A stretch of 64,000 nt of DNA from Bradyrhizobium sp. Ec3.3 (GTDB taxonomy: Bacteria > Pseudomonadota > Alphaproteobacteria > Rhizobiales > Xanthobacteraceae), in contig NZ_AXAS01000047.1 in assembly GCF_000472925.1 (NCBI RefSeq), forward strand, positions 181 to 64,180. Direction: 5' to 3'. Numbering within the stretch: the first letter of the stretch is position 1; each line of letters starts with the position of its first letter. This document shows, piece after piece, positions 16,255 to 23,996 of this stretch. The notes under the pieces were generated by a model that saw nothing but the letters and a program-made list of their open reading frames with translations, did not search any database and was not told the origin of the DNA. The translations under genes and the position numbers were made by a program.

Positions 16255-17844
16255 TCAGCTCTCTGCTACCGCATCGGCCCAGGGCTGGAAGATATCGACC
16301 GCGCCGGAGTTGGTGTCGCCCTCGCGCATCACCATGCTCGGGCAGGCGAACTTCATCGGCACGGACTGCACCTGCGTCTCCTCATAGTCGAAGCGCGCCG
16401 CGAGCGCCCTGCGTGCGTCCGCGGGCAACCGGCGGTCGCCGGTCACGACGGCGCCTTCGCTGGCGTCGATGCGCGGCTGGTGGATTGCGGCATCGAGGTC
16501 CATGCCATAGTCCATCGCGAAGGAGAGGAGCTGCGTCACTGCGGGCAGGATGCGGCGGCCACCGGAGGCGCCGACTGCGAGGCGCTTGCCGTCTCTGGTT
16601 TCTGCGATAACCGGCGTGATGTTGGTGAGGCAGCGTTTGCCGGGCGCCAGCGAGTTGGTCGTGCGGGGTGTCGGATCAAACCACATGATGCCGTTGTTCA
16701 TGGGAATGCCGGAATGCGGCGTCACGTATTTCGAGCCGAAGGTCGACAGCAGCGTCTGCGTCACCGCGGCCATGTTGCCGTGGCGGTCAACCACGGAGAA
16801 ATGCGTGGTGCAGCCGGGCGCGAGATATTCGGCGCCGAGCGACCGCTTGCCGTCGGCATCGCCCATGTCCTTGAGACGCTCGCGATAGGCCGCTTGCAGG
16901 GCAGCGGCGTATTCAGCGTAGGCCGTTGCATCGGGCGCGCCGTCCGGCCTCAGGTTCTGCTGCAAGAGGCGCAGCGTATGCGCAAGCGTAGGGCCGGCGG
17001 TGAGCTCGGGCGTCGCAAACACCTTGCCGCCGCGATAGGGAATTTTCAGCGGCTCGCGAAGATGCGCACGGAAGGCGGCGAGGTCCTCGACCGAGAGGGC
17101 GCCGCCGTCGGCCCGGATGTCGGAGGCGATGCTTTTGGCGAGATCGCCCTGATAGAAATCGCGTGGGCCGGCCGCGGCGAGGTGCGCCAGCGTTGCCTGC
17201 AATTTCCGCTGCGGCAGCCGCGTCTCGGCCTTGATGCCCCACGGTGCATTCGGCGGCAGGCCGTCGACAAGAAACGCCTCGGCGCTGGCGGGATAGCGCC
17301 GCAGGTCGAGCGCGCTGCTCGCGATCATAAGCGTGGTCCACCAGTCGACGAGCAGGCCTTCGCCGGCGAGTTTCGCGCTCGGTGCGACCAGGTCCTTCCA
17401 GGGCAGTTTGGCGTGGCGGCGATGAGCTTCCTCCATGCCGGCAACGACGCCGGGCACAGCGATCGCGCCGGGGCCGTGGATATTGCGGTCGTCCTTCACT
17501 CGCGCCCAGGGGAAGAGATCGGAGGCAGCCCCCTGGCCCGTGATCGGATAATCCTCGACCCGCAGGCTTTGCGGCGCACGCATGTTATAGTCGATCACTT
17601 CGTAACGGTCTTCGCTCGCGCGGTAGAGCACCATGATGCCGCCGCCGCCGATGCCGCTCATCCAGGGCTCCAGCACGTTGAGCGCGAAGGTTGTAGCGAC
17701 CACCGCGTCAACGCAGTCACCGCCCGCGGCCAGCACCTCCGCCCCGATCTCGGCCGCCCGGCGCGACTGCGCCGCGACGATGCCGCCCTTGGCGTGGCGG
17801 GCGGGTTTGCGGGGCTGCTGGGCATAGCTGAACTGGTGAGACAT
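16255..17844 (-). CDS. ggt: Gamma-glutamyltransferase family protein
   Basis: A 529-residue N-terminal-nucleophile hydrolase. It cleaves gamma-glutamyl bonds (glutathione and gamma-glutamyl amines) after self-processing into two subunits. The expected processing site and nucleophile Thr is in CTTHFSVVDRHGNMAAVTQTLLSTFGS. GIGGGGIMVLYR near the N-terminus and GASGGRRILPAVTQL are further family signatures. The ATG at 17844 (MSHQFSYAQQPRKP) is preferred over an upstream frame extension. No signal peptide is evident, so a cytoplasmic location is likely, unlike E. coli Ggt. It may release amines or amino acids for the neighbouring oxidase and aminotransferase. Confidence 0.9.
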   Translation of the reverse strand: MSHQFSYAQQPRKPARHAKGGIVAAQSRRAAEIGAEVLAAGGDCVDAVVATTFALNVLEPWMSGIGGGGIMVLYRASEDRYEVIDYNMRAPQSLRVEDYPITGQGAASDLFPWARVKDDRNIHGPGAIAVPGVVAGMEEAHRRHAKLPWKDLVAPSAKLAGEGLLVDWWTTLMIASSALDLRRYPASAEAFLVDGLPPNAPWGIKAETRLPQRKLQATLAHLAAAGPRDFYQGDLAKSIASDIRADGGALSVEDLAAFRAHLREPLKIPYRGGKVFATPELTAGPTLAHTLRLLQQNLRPDGAPDATAYAEYAAALQAAYRERLKDMGDADGKRSLGAEYLAPGCTTHFSVVDRHGNMAAVTQTLLSTFGSKYVTPHSGIPMNNGIMWFDPTPRTTNSLAPGKRCLTNITPVIAETRDGKRLAVGASGGRRILPAVTQLLSFAMDYGMDLDAAIHQPRIDASEGAVVTGDRRLPADARRALAARFDYEETQVQSVPMKFACPSMVMREGDTNSGAVDIFQPWADAVAES

Positions 17845-17975
17845 GGGCCGATCTTGTTGCGTGGGATGGAATTGCGCCGGAGTGGCACGGGAGCCAACAA
17901 TGGCAGATCGCGGCCGACGATCCAGACCGAAGCGCAACATGGCAGGTGTGAAGCAGGCGCGGGATCGTCCTTCTT

Positions 17976-18094
17976 CCTTCTCCCCTTGCGGGAGAAGGTG
18001 GCGCGAAGCGCCGGATGAGAGGTTGTATCCGCGAACACAACCATCAGAGCGACTCGCGGAGAGAGACCCTTCACCTGTCTCGCAAGGGGAGAGG
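17976..18094. repeat. Rhizobiales-type repeat with CTCCCCTTGCG termini
   Basis: The left end TTCTCCCCTTGCG (17978-17990) is inverted at the right end as CGCAAGGGGAGAGG (18081-18094). The left end itself forms a 9-bp hairpin (17976-17984 with 17990-17998), and GGCGC-GAA-GCGCC follows. I recognise this as a common intergenic element in Bradyrhizobium and related genera. It lies between the ggt and nat genes; a shorter similar piece (GGGGAGAGG) occurs at about 23.81 kb. Confidence 0.65.
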
Positions 18095-18107
18095 GGACGC
18101 CAGCGCG

Positions 18108-18923
18108 CTATCCCCCAATCCTCGCAAACACCTGCTCGACCGGCACCGGGGGCTCGACGTTGAACGTCTCATCCAGCACCAGCCCCAGCTCGTCGGCGCT
18201 GTCGATCGTGCGCTCGCCTTTCACCTCGCCGTCGCGTCCTTCGATGGTCAGCCGGCGGTTGGCCAGCTTGTAGCGCGTATCGGCTGCGACGCGCTCCATG
18301 ATCAGGGTGCTGGTGAAGGGTGGGATGGAGCTCGTCGAGGTGAAATAGTTGCCGAGCTCGTAGTCGGATTGAAGCTGCGGGACCTGGTCGAAGACGTACA
18401 TGGTCCGCCAACCGCTGGGCTGTTTCGCGCTGATTGAGAACAGGCCATTGGTCTCGTCGATCCGATAAGTTCCCATCGCGGTGCGCTGCTCGATCTCCGT
18501 CCGGAACTGCAAGGGGCTATCCATCACGCAGGCGCCGAATCCGACATCGGCGATGTAGAGACCCTCGGGCAGGTCGACCTTGAGCAGCATATGGACCTTC
18601 GGCCCGAGCGGGCTGTCGGGTGCGGCCATCCACCGCACGCGCGCGCCAAGGCCCGTCACGGTGAAGCCGATGCGCTCGAGCGCCGCCTTGAACAGCGCGT
18701 TCTGCTCGAAGCAATAACCACCGCGCCGGGAGTCGACGAGCTTGGCCTGCACGGACGGCAGATCGAGGTGGACCGGCCGGCGCAACAGCGGATTGAGCCC
18801 CTCGAACGGGATCGCGTCGACGTGAGCGCCATGGAGTGCCGTGAGGGTCGCCAGATCCGGCTTCACCGCCCCGCTATGGCCGATGCGCGCCAGGTAATTG
18901 TCCAAATGGAATTCATTCGGCAT
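18108..18923 (-). CDS. nat: Arylamine N-acetyltransferase
   Basis: A 271-residue NAT-family enzyme that transfers acetyl from acetyl-CoA to arylamines or hydrazines. The catalytic triad is visible: Cys71 in RRGGYCFEQN, His111 in KVHMLLKVD and Asp126 in IADVGFG. The length and the order of the three motifs are normal. The ATG at 18923 gives the standard start (MPNEFHLDNYLARIG). It is cytoplasmic, with no obvious operon partner; the repeat at 18.0 kb separates it from ggt. Confidence 0.93.
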   Translation of the reverse strand: MPNEFHLDNYLARIGHSGAVKPDLATLTALHGAHVDAIPFEGLNPLLRRPVHLDLPSVQAKLVDSRRGGYCFEQNALFKAALERIGFTVTGLGARVRWMAAPDSPLGPKVHMLLKVDLPEGLYIADVGFGACVMDSPLQFRTEIEQRTAMGTYRIDETNGLFSISAKQPSGWRTMYVFDQVPQLQSDYELGNYFTSTSSIPPFTSTLIMERVAADTRYKLANRRLTIEGRDGEVKGERTIDSADELGLVLDETFNVEPPVPVEQVFARIGG

Positions 18924-19043
18924 GAAATGGCCCCTGCTGCCTGAAAGGGCGGCAAGGTAGACAAGGCTGTTCCCTGATGAAAGCCTTAAATCGGCGTCGT
19001 GGTGATGGGGAGGATTGTGCGTTTCGGCCCGGCGAGGTCGCGC

Positions 19044-19220
19044 TCAGAGCCGGCCATCCCTGCGGCGGTTGCCGTGCTTGGCGTGCCATTTCGGCCCCGG
19101 GCCGCGCATGTAGTGCAGCTCGGGGCGGTAGGGATTGCCCGCGGGCTTCACCAGCGTCTGCCATCGCGTGGCGATCGCGGAGACGTGGTGGCGAAGCAGC
19201 GTGAGCGAAGCGATCAGCAT
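19044..19220 (-). CDS. Small basic protein, 58 residues
   Basis: Translation from the ATG at 19220 gives a 58-residue peptide beginning MLIASLTLLRHHVSAIATRWQ, with an Arg/His-rich C-terminus (KWHAKHGNRRRDGRL). A GAGG lies 8 bases upstream of the ATG, and the start is only 10 bp beyond the stop of the DUF6894 gene, so an operon is likely. It is too short for a domain call and resembles no family I can name. A gene is supported by the ribosome site, spacing and lack of competing frames, but not by homology. Confidence 0.45.
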   Translation of the reverse strand: MLIASLTLLRHHVSAIATRWQTLVKPAGNPYRPELHYMRGPGPKWHAKHGNRRRDGRL

Positions 19221-19230
19221 GGCAATGTCC

Positions 19231-19464
19231 TCAGTGCGGCTTGCCGAGCACGGAGCTGAACGGCACGTCGAAGATCTCCTCGCCGTCGTCGTCGCTGACG
19301 TGCAGGATCCAGTCGCGCCAGTCTTCGTCGCCGGGCACCATGATCATCGAGTGCATGATTTGCGCGGCACGGTCGCGGGCCTCGGTCAGGTTCGACACGG
19401 CGGTGCCGTGCCGGTCGATCAACATGCCGTCAGTATTCGAACAATGAAAATAAACTTGGACCAT
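19231..19464 (-). CDS. DUF6894-type small protein
   Basis: A 77-residue protein starting MVQVYFHCSNTDGMLIDRHGTAVSNLTEARDRA and ending DWILHVSDDDGEEIFDVPFSSVLG. This is the pattern of the very common rhizobial DUF6894 family (PRYFFHL-type start, DW.. V.DE.G..l..vPF end). The ATG at 19464 has a GGAGGAG 8 bases upstream. It is cytoplasmic and of unknown function; family members are often stress or general-stress regulon genes. Confidence 0.8.
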   Translation of the reverse strand: MVQVYFHCSNTDGMLIDRHGTAVSNLTEARDRAAQIMHSMIMVPGDEDWRDWILHVSDDDGEEIFDVPFSSVLGKPH

Positions 19465-19631
19465 AGCCGTCTCCTCCAGGGAGCGAATCGGACGCAATCA
19501 ACCCATAACACTCTGACGTTGTCGGAAATATTCGGGTTCAACCCGGTAAGGGAATTTACGGATGTTCCGATTCACGGGACGGTGAGCGCGTTACTGATTC
19601 TTAACCTTCGGCTGGACGGCGCGGCGGAGGC

Positions 19632-21743
19632 ATGGAACTCTCGATTTTGCCGGGGGCGAGGGGAGGGGGAAACTTGCAATTCACCAGAGAAACCTGGGGC
19701 CGGCCGGGGACGTTCGCATGCATTCTGGTGGCCGCGGGGCTTGGCCTTGCGCCGCCGGCGTCGTCCGACCCGATCCGGAGAAGCGGCTATGCGATCGGCA
19801 CGGATACCTGCGGCAGCGGCGATCTCGCCTTCCCGAGGCTCAAGATCGACCTCCGCCAAGGGTTTTGCGCAGGTCTCGTCGCCAGCGAAGAGGATCATCT
19901 CAAATTCCCGCGATCGATCATCCAGATTCCCGGCCACGAGCTGTTCGTGGTGACCGACATGGGCGGCTGGGGCCACACCGATGGCCGGCTGCTGCTGCTA
20001 GATCCCCGTGCAGCCGAGGGCAAGCGGATCAAGGAGCTGCTCACGGGGATCGAATATCCCTTTGGTCTGGTGATAGGTCCCGACAAAAAACTCTATGCGT
20101 CCACCGACGAGACGATTTTCCGCGTCGATCCGCTTGCCGACAATCCGCACAGCACGGTCGAGACCATCCTTCATCATCTGCCGGGCCGCCGGCTCACCTT
20201 GCCTGACGGCACCAAGGTCGAGGAGAGCGCGCATCCGCTCAAGCAGTTCGCGTTCGACCGCACCGGGCGGCTGTTCGTCAATGTCGGCTCGCATAGCGAT
20301 GACTGCATCACCCAGCCGCCGATCACGCGGCCATGCGCGCCGGCGGAAGGCGCCTCGGCGCTCGCCGCGATCTGGATGTTCACGCCGCCTTCAGGCGGCG
20401 TCTTCCCTGGATTGAAGCCCAGCGATCCCAATCCGCCGCACGAGGTCTATGCGCGCGGCTTGCGCAACTCGATGGCGCTGGCGCTGCATCCGCAATTTCC
20501 TGATCCCGGCTACGCCTTCCTGCAGGGCGAGAACGGTCGCGACCTGCCCGACATCTTCAAGCCGAACGAGGAGATCAACGCGATCGAACAGGGCAAGCAC
20601 TACGGCTGGCCCTATTGCTACGACCTCTCGACGGCGAGTCCGGAATTCAGGCTGGTGCTTCAATCGGGGCCTTACAAGAACCTCTGCGCCGGCAATGCCC
20701 TCTACAAGCAGCCGTTTTCGCTGCTGCCCCCGCACGGCGCGCCGCTCGGCATGCTCTACTATCACGGCGCAAAATTTCCGGAGCTGGAGGGCAGGCTGCT
20801 GATCGCCCTCCACGGCTATCGCCCGACCGGCAGCCGCCTCCTGGTCTACGATGTCGACGATCACGGCTTCCCCAAAATCAGTCCGCCGCCGGTCCGCTAC
20901 CATGTAAGCTGCGCCGCCGAGCCGACGCGCAGCTTCCAGACCGACGCGGGCGAGGTCGCCGCGGCGCCTTTCGAGGAACTGGTCTCCGGCTGGCACCGCG
21001 TCAACGGCGCGCGGCCGCAGGGCGCGCCCGTCGGCATCACCGTTGCGGAGGATGGCGCGATCTGGCTGGTGGAGGACAAGAACCAGACCGTGATCCGGAT
21101 CGATCGCACTGATGGCACTGGTCCGGAGCCGCTCCCCTGCGACATGCGAAGCCCTGCGCAGATCGACCAGCTCGCCGCCTTCGTTGCCAAGGACGCACAG
21201 AACAGGGACCGGCTCTCGGCACTGCGCAAGGGGCTCGTGGAGAAGCACTGTATCGGCTGCCATTCTGATTTCGGATTGAAGCAGGGCCAGTCCGACGCCG
21301 AGAAGGACCAGACCGTGCTGCGCTTCATGCTGACACAGGACGGCTGGATCTATCCCGGCGATCCCGGGTCCGGAAAGCTGCGCACGCGCCTGCGCGGGAT
21401 CGGCGCCGAGAAGCTGATGCCGCCGGGCGGCGAAGCGCTGGCGAAGACCGAGCCCGGCTACGCACGCCTGCTCGACTATACGGACTCGCTGGTTGCAAAC
21501 ATGGTTCCGGGAACACGCATGCGCATCAAGCCCGGCCCGCCCACGCGCAAATTCGTCGCGCACAGCGGCAAGGAATGCGGCGAAATCCCGGCCGCCAAGG
21601 TCGTCGTCGTGACACAATGGACCGCTGTAGACAAAGCAGGCTTCAGCCGGTTCTACCGGCCGGCCGATCCCTATCTCAACGGCGAATGCACCGACGACGA
21701 TGGCTACTACATCCAGCAGAACGATCTGGTGCCTTTGCAGTAG
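19632..21743 (+). CDS. Sorbosone/glucose-dehydrogenase-type beta-propeller fused to cytochrome c
   Basis: A 703-residue exported protein. After a hydrophobic signal (TFACILVAAGLGLAPPASS), a GSDH-like beta-propeller spans about residues 50-490 (RSIIQIPGHELFVVTDMGGWG, ARGLRNSMALALHPQF, GKHYGWPYCYD). A C-terminal cytochrome c segment has the heme site CIGCH at about residue 538 and a possible Met ligand in KLMPPGG. Such proteins are usually PQQ-linked sugar dehydrogenases passing electrons to a heme. The ATG at 19632 has its purine run only one base away; a TTG at 19674 preceded by GGGAGGGGG is a plausible true start with a better signal-peptide n-region. The substrate is unknown. Confidence 0.8.
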   Translation: MELSILPGARGGGNLQFTRETWGRPGTFACILVAAGLGLAPPASSDPIRRSGYAIGTDTCGSGDLAFPRLKIDLRQGFCAGLVASEEDHLKFPRSIIQIPGHELFVVTDMGGWGHTDGRLLLLDPRAAEGKRIKELLTGIEYPFGLVIGPDKKLYASTDETIFRVDPLADNPHSTVETILHHLPGRRLTLPDGTKVEESAHPLKQFAFDRTGRLFVNVGSHSDDCITQPPITRPCAPAEGASALAAIWMFTPPSGGVFPGLKPSDPNPPHEVYARGLRNSMALALHPQFPDPGYAFLQGENGRDLPDIFKPNEEINAIEQGKHYGWPYCYDLSTASPEFRLVLQSGPYKNLCAGNALYKQPFSLLPPHGAPLGMLYYHGAKFPELEGRLLIALHGYRPTGSRLLVYDVDDHGFPKISPPPVRYHVSCAAEPTRSFQTDAGEVAAAPFEELVSGWHRVNGARPQGAPVGITVAEDGAIWLVEDKNQTVIRIDRTDGTGPEPLPCDMRSPAQIDQLAAFVAKDAQNRDRLSALRKGLVEKHCIGCHSDFGLKQGQSDAEKDQTVLRFMLTQDGWIYPGDPGSGKLRTRLRGIGAEKLMPPGGEALAKTEPGYARLLDYTDSLVANMVPGTRMRIKPGPPTRKFVAHSGKECGEIPAAKVVVVTQWTAVDKAGFSRFYRPADPYLNGECTDDDGYYIQQNDLVPLQ

Positions 21744-22641
21744 CATTCTCATGATGCTGGCGACGCAGCCCTCCGGCGCGCAGACCAAGCTGTTTGAAAG
21801 CGCGCAGGTGACGCCGGCTGGCGAGTACACCTTCGGCATCGAAGGGCCGGCCGTCGATCTCGACGGCAACCTGTTCGTGGTCAATCTCGGCAAGCCCGGC
21901 ACGATCGGCAGATTGCCGGCGGGAGGCGCGGCCTCCGAGACTTTTGCGGAGCTCCCGCAAGGCAGCGTCGGCAACTCCATCCGCTTCGATCGCGACGGCA
22001 CCATGTTCGTCGCCGACTACAAGGGCCACAACATCTTCGCGCTTCCCAAGGGCAATGCGGAGCCGCGACTCTGGTTTCACTCCGACGAGATGAAGCAGCC
22101 CAATGACATGACGATGGCGCGCGACGGCACCATCTATGCGAGCGATCCGAACTGGAAGGGGCGCGAGGGCCACGTCTGGCGCATCGCCAAGGCCGCTGAC
22201 GGATCGGTGCAGGGCCAGATCATGACGGCGCCGCGCGCGATGGGCACCACCAACGGCATCGATCTCAGCCCGGACGGCAAGACCCTTTATGTCGGCGAAT
22301 CCAACAGCGGCGAGGTCTGGTCTTATACGATACGCGGCACAGAGCTCACTGACGCCAAGCTGATCAAGACGTTCCAGCCCGACACCATCGACGGTCTGCG
22401 CACCGACGTCAGCGGCAGGCTCTATGTCGCGCGCATTCTCAAGGGCACGATCGCGGTCATGAAGCCCAATGGCGCGGTCCAGCGTGAGGTTGCCCTGAAA
22501 GGCAAGGAGCCGACCAACCTCGCGTTCGGCGGCGACGACGGCAAGACCGTCTTCGTCACGCAGCGCCAGGGCGGCTTCATCGAGGCCTTCCGCACCGATC
22601 AGCAGGGCCGCGAGCATTGCGTGCAACGCGGCCGTTGCTGA
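21700..22641 (+). CDS. Exported SMP-30/gluconolactonase-like protein
   Basis: A 313-residue six-bladed beta-propeller of the SMP-30/gluconolaconase/LRE family (EGPAVDLDGNLFVVNLGKPGTIGR, TNGIDLSPDGKTLYVGESNSGEVW, DTIDGLRTDVSGRLYVA). The metal-site Glu, Asn and Asp of the family fall in these motifs. The ATG at 21700 overlaps the upstream gene by 44 nt and gives a signal peptide (IWCLCSSILMMLATQPSGAQ); the ATG at 21751 would leave almost none, so 21700 is preferred, although no strong Shine-Dalgarno is seen. It may hydrolyse the lactone produced by the upstream sugar dehydrogenase. Confidence 0.8.
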   Translation: MATTSSRTIWCLCSSILMMLATQPSGAQTKLFESAQVTPAGEYTFGIEGPAVDLDGNLFVVNLGKPGTIGRLPAGGAASETFAELPQGSVGNSIRFDRDGTMFVADYKGHNIFALPKGNAEPRLWFHSDEMKQPNDMTMARDGTIYASDPNWKGREGHVWRIAKAADGSVQGQIMTAPRAMGTTNGIDLSPDGKTLYVGESNSGEVWSYTIRGTELTDAKLIKTFQPDTIDGLRTDVSGRLYVARILKGTIAVMKPNGAVQREVALKGKEPTNLAFGGDDGKTVFVTQRQGGFIEAFRTDQQGREHCVQRGRC

Positions 22642-22769
22642 GCCGTGCATCGGGTGCGATCCGCGCGCCACGCAGGGCACGCGCGCAAGATGCGGCGCTG
22701 TTCTTGCTTGCATCGTAGCGCCGCCGGGATCAAGACGTCATCCGATCCCAAGGCAATGGAGCCGCCCAC

Positions 22770-23789
22770 GTGAAAGCCCTTTATACCGAACTGCATCGCA
22801 GCCACGATCCGCAATTCTTCCTGGTGCGCGGGGTCGTCAAGCGCACGACCGAGCAGCCCGAGCGCGCGGACCGGCTGCTCAAGGGTTTGAAGGACGGTAA
22901 GCATCAACTGGTCGAGCCGACCACATTCGGGCAGGGACCGCGGGCTCGGATTCACAGTCCGGAATATCTTGCTTTTCTCTCTGAGGCCTGGGACGCCTGG
23001 AGCGCGCTCGGCGATTCCGGACCGGAGATGATCGGCAACATCCATCCCGTGCGCCATGCCGCGACCTATCCGACGCATATCGTCGGCAAGCTCGGCTGGC
23101 ACACCGCCGATACCGCGGCGGGGCCTGGCACCTGGGCGGCGGCCTGCGCGGCGACGGATGTTGCGACCACCGCGGCGCAGCTCGTGATGGACGGCGAGGA
23201 TGCTGCCTACGCGCTCTGCCGTCCGCCCGGCCATCACGCCTATCGCGACATGGCCGGCGGCTTCTGCTTCCTCAACAACAGCGCCGTCGCGGCCGCGCAT
23301 CTGCGGCTCAGGCATGAGCGCGTCGTGATCCTCGACGTCGACGTGCATCACGGCAACGGCACGCAAGGCATCTTCTATGCGCGGCCCGACGTGTACACCA
23401 TCTCGATCCATGCCGATCCGGTCGCGTACTATCCGTTCGTGTGGGGCTATGCGCATGAGCGCGGCGAGGGCGAGGGGCTCGGCACCAATCTCAACATCCC
23501 GCTGCCGATCGGTACGGGCGATGACGGCTACATGCAGGCACTCGCGCGCGCCAAGACCGCGATCGACGCATTCGCGCCCGGCGCGCTCGTCGTGGCGCTT
23601 GGTCTGGACGCCTCCGAGCACGATCCGCTGAAGGGCCTCAGCGTCACCACGCCCGGCTTCCGCCGCATCGGCCAGGCGATCGCGCGCATGGGACTGCCGA
23701 CCGTGTTCGTGCAGGAGGGCGGCTACCTCTCCGATATCCTCGGCGCGAACCTGACGTCGGTGCTGGCGGGCTTTCAAGAGGTGCGGTGA
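22770..23789 (+). CDS. Histone-deacetylase-like amidohydrolase (acetylpolyamine amidohydrolase type)
   Basis: A 339-residue zinc hydrolase of the arginase/deacetylase superfamily. Predicted zinc ligands are Asp191 and His193 (ILDVDVHHGNG) and Asp280 (ALGLDASEHDP); His155-His156 (RPPGHHAY) is the catalytic pair. The length of about 340 residues and the N-terminal MKALYTELHRSHDPQFFLVRG match bacterial acetylpolyamine amidohydrolases such as AphA, which remove acetyl groups from acetylated putrescine, cadaverine or spermidine. The start is a GTG with GGAG 8 bases upstream. It fits the amine-catabolism theme of the 8-18 kb region. Confidence 0.9.
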   Translation: MKALYTELHRSHDPQFFLVRGVVKRTTEQPERADRLLKGLKDGKHQLVEPTTFGQGPRARIHSPEYLAFLSEAWDAWSALGDSGPEMIGNIHPVRHAATYPTHIVGKLGWHTADTAAGPGTWAAACAATDVATTAAQLVMDGEDAAYALCRPPGHHAYRDMAGGFCFLNNSAVAAAHLRLRHERVVILDVDVHHGNGTQGIFYARPDVYTISIHADPVAYYPFVWGYAHERGEGEGLGTNLNIPLPIGTGDDGYMQALARAKTAIDAFAPGALVVALGLDASEHDPLKGLSVTTPGFRRIGQAIARMGLPTVFVQEGGYLSDILGANLTSVLAGFQEVR

Positions 23790-23996
23790 TCCGGCGTCGC
23801 CTCTCCCGCGCGTGGGGAGAGGCCGGATTTTGCGAGAGCTGAGTCCGAGTGAGTGACGCCGTGCCTTTTCGATCCAGTTGAGCTATTATTCAAAAAACTG
23901 TGAAACGCGTCCGGTCCGAGATGGAGTTTTGGCTCTCAAACTTTGTGGTTGAGGGCATATTCTCCTGGATGGAGTGTGCAGTCGAACGGAAGCAGC

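Noticed and set aside
16480..18018. 512-residue plus-strand frame opposite ggt
   Set aside because: The minus strand encodes a complete gamma-glutamyltransferase; the plus frame has no motif or ribosome-binding site.
17976..18094. CRISPR-like repeat array
   Set aside because: The element is one copy with inverted ends, not directly repeated units with spacers.
19044..19464. Toxin-antitoxin pair
   Set aside because: Two small adjacent genes suggested it, but one is DUF6894-like and the other has no toxin or antitoxin feature.
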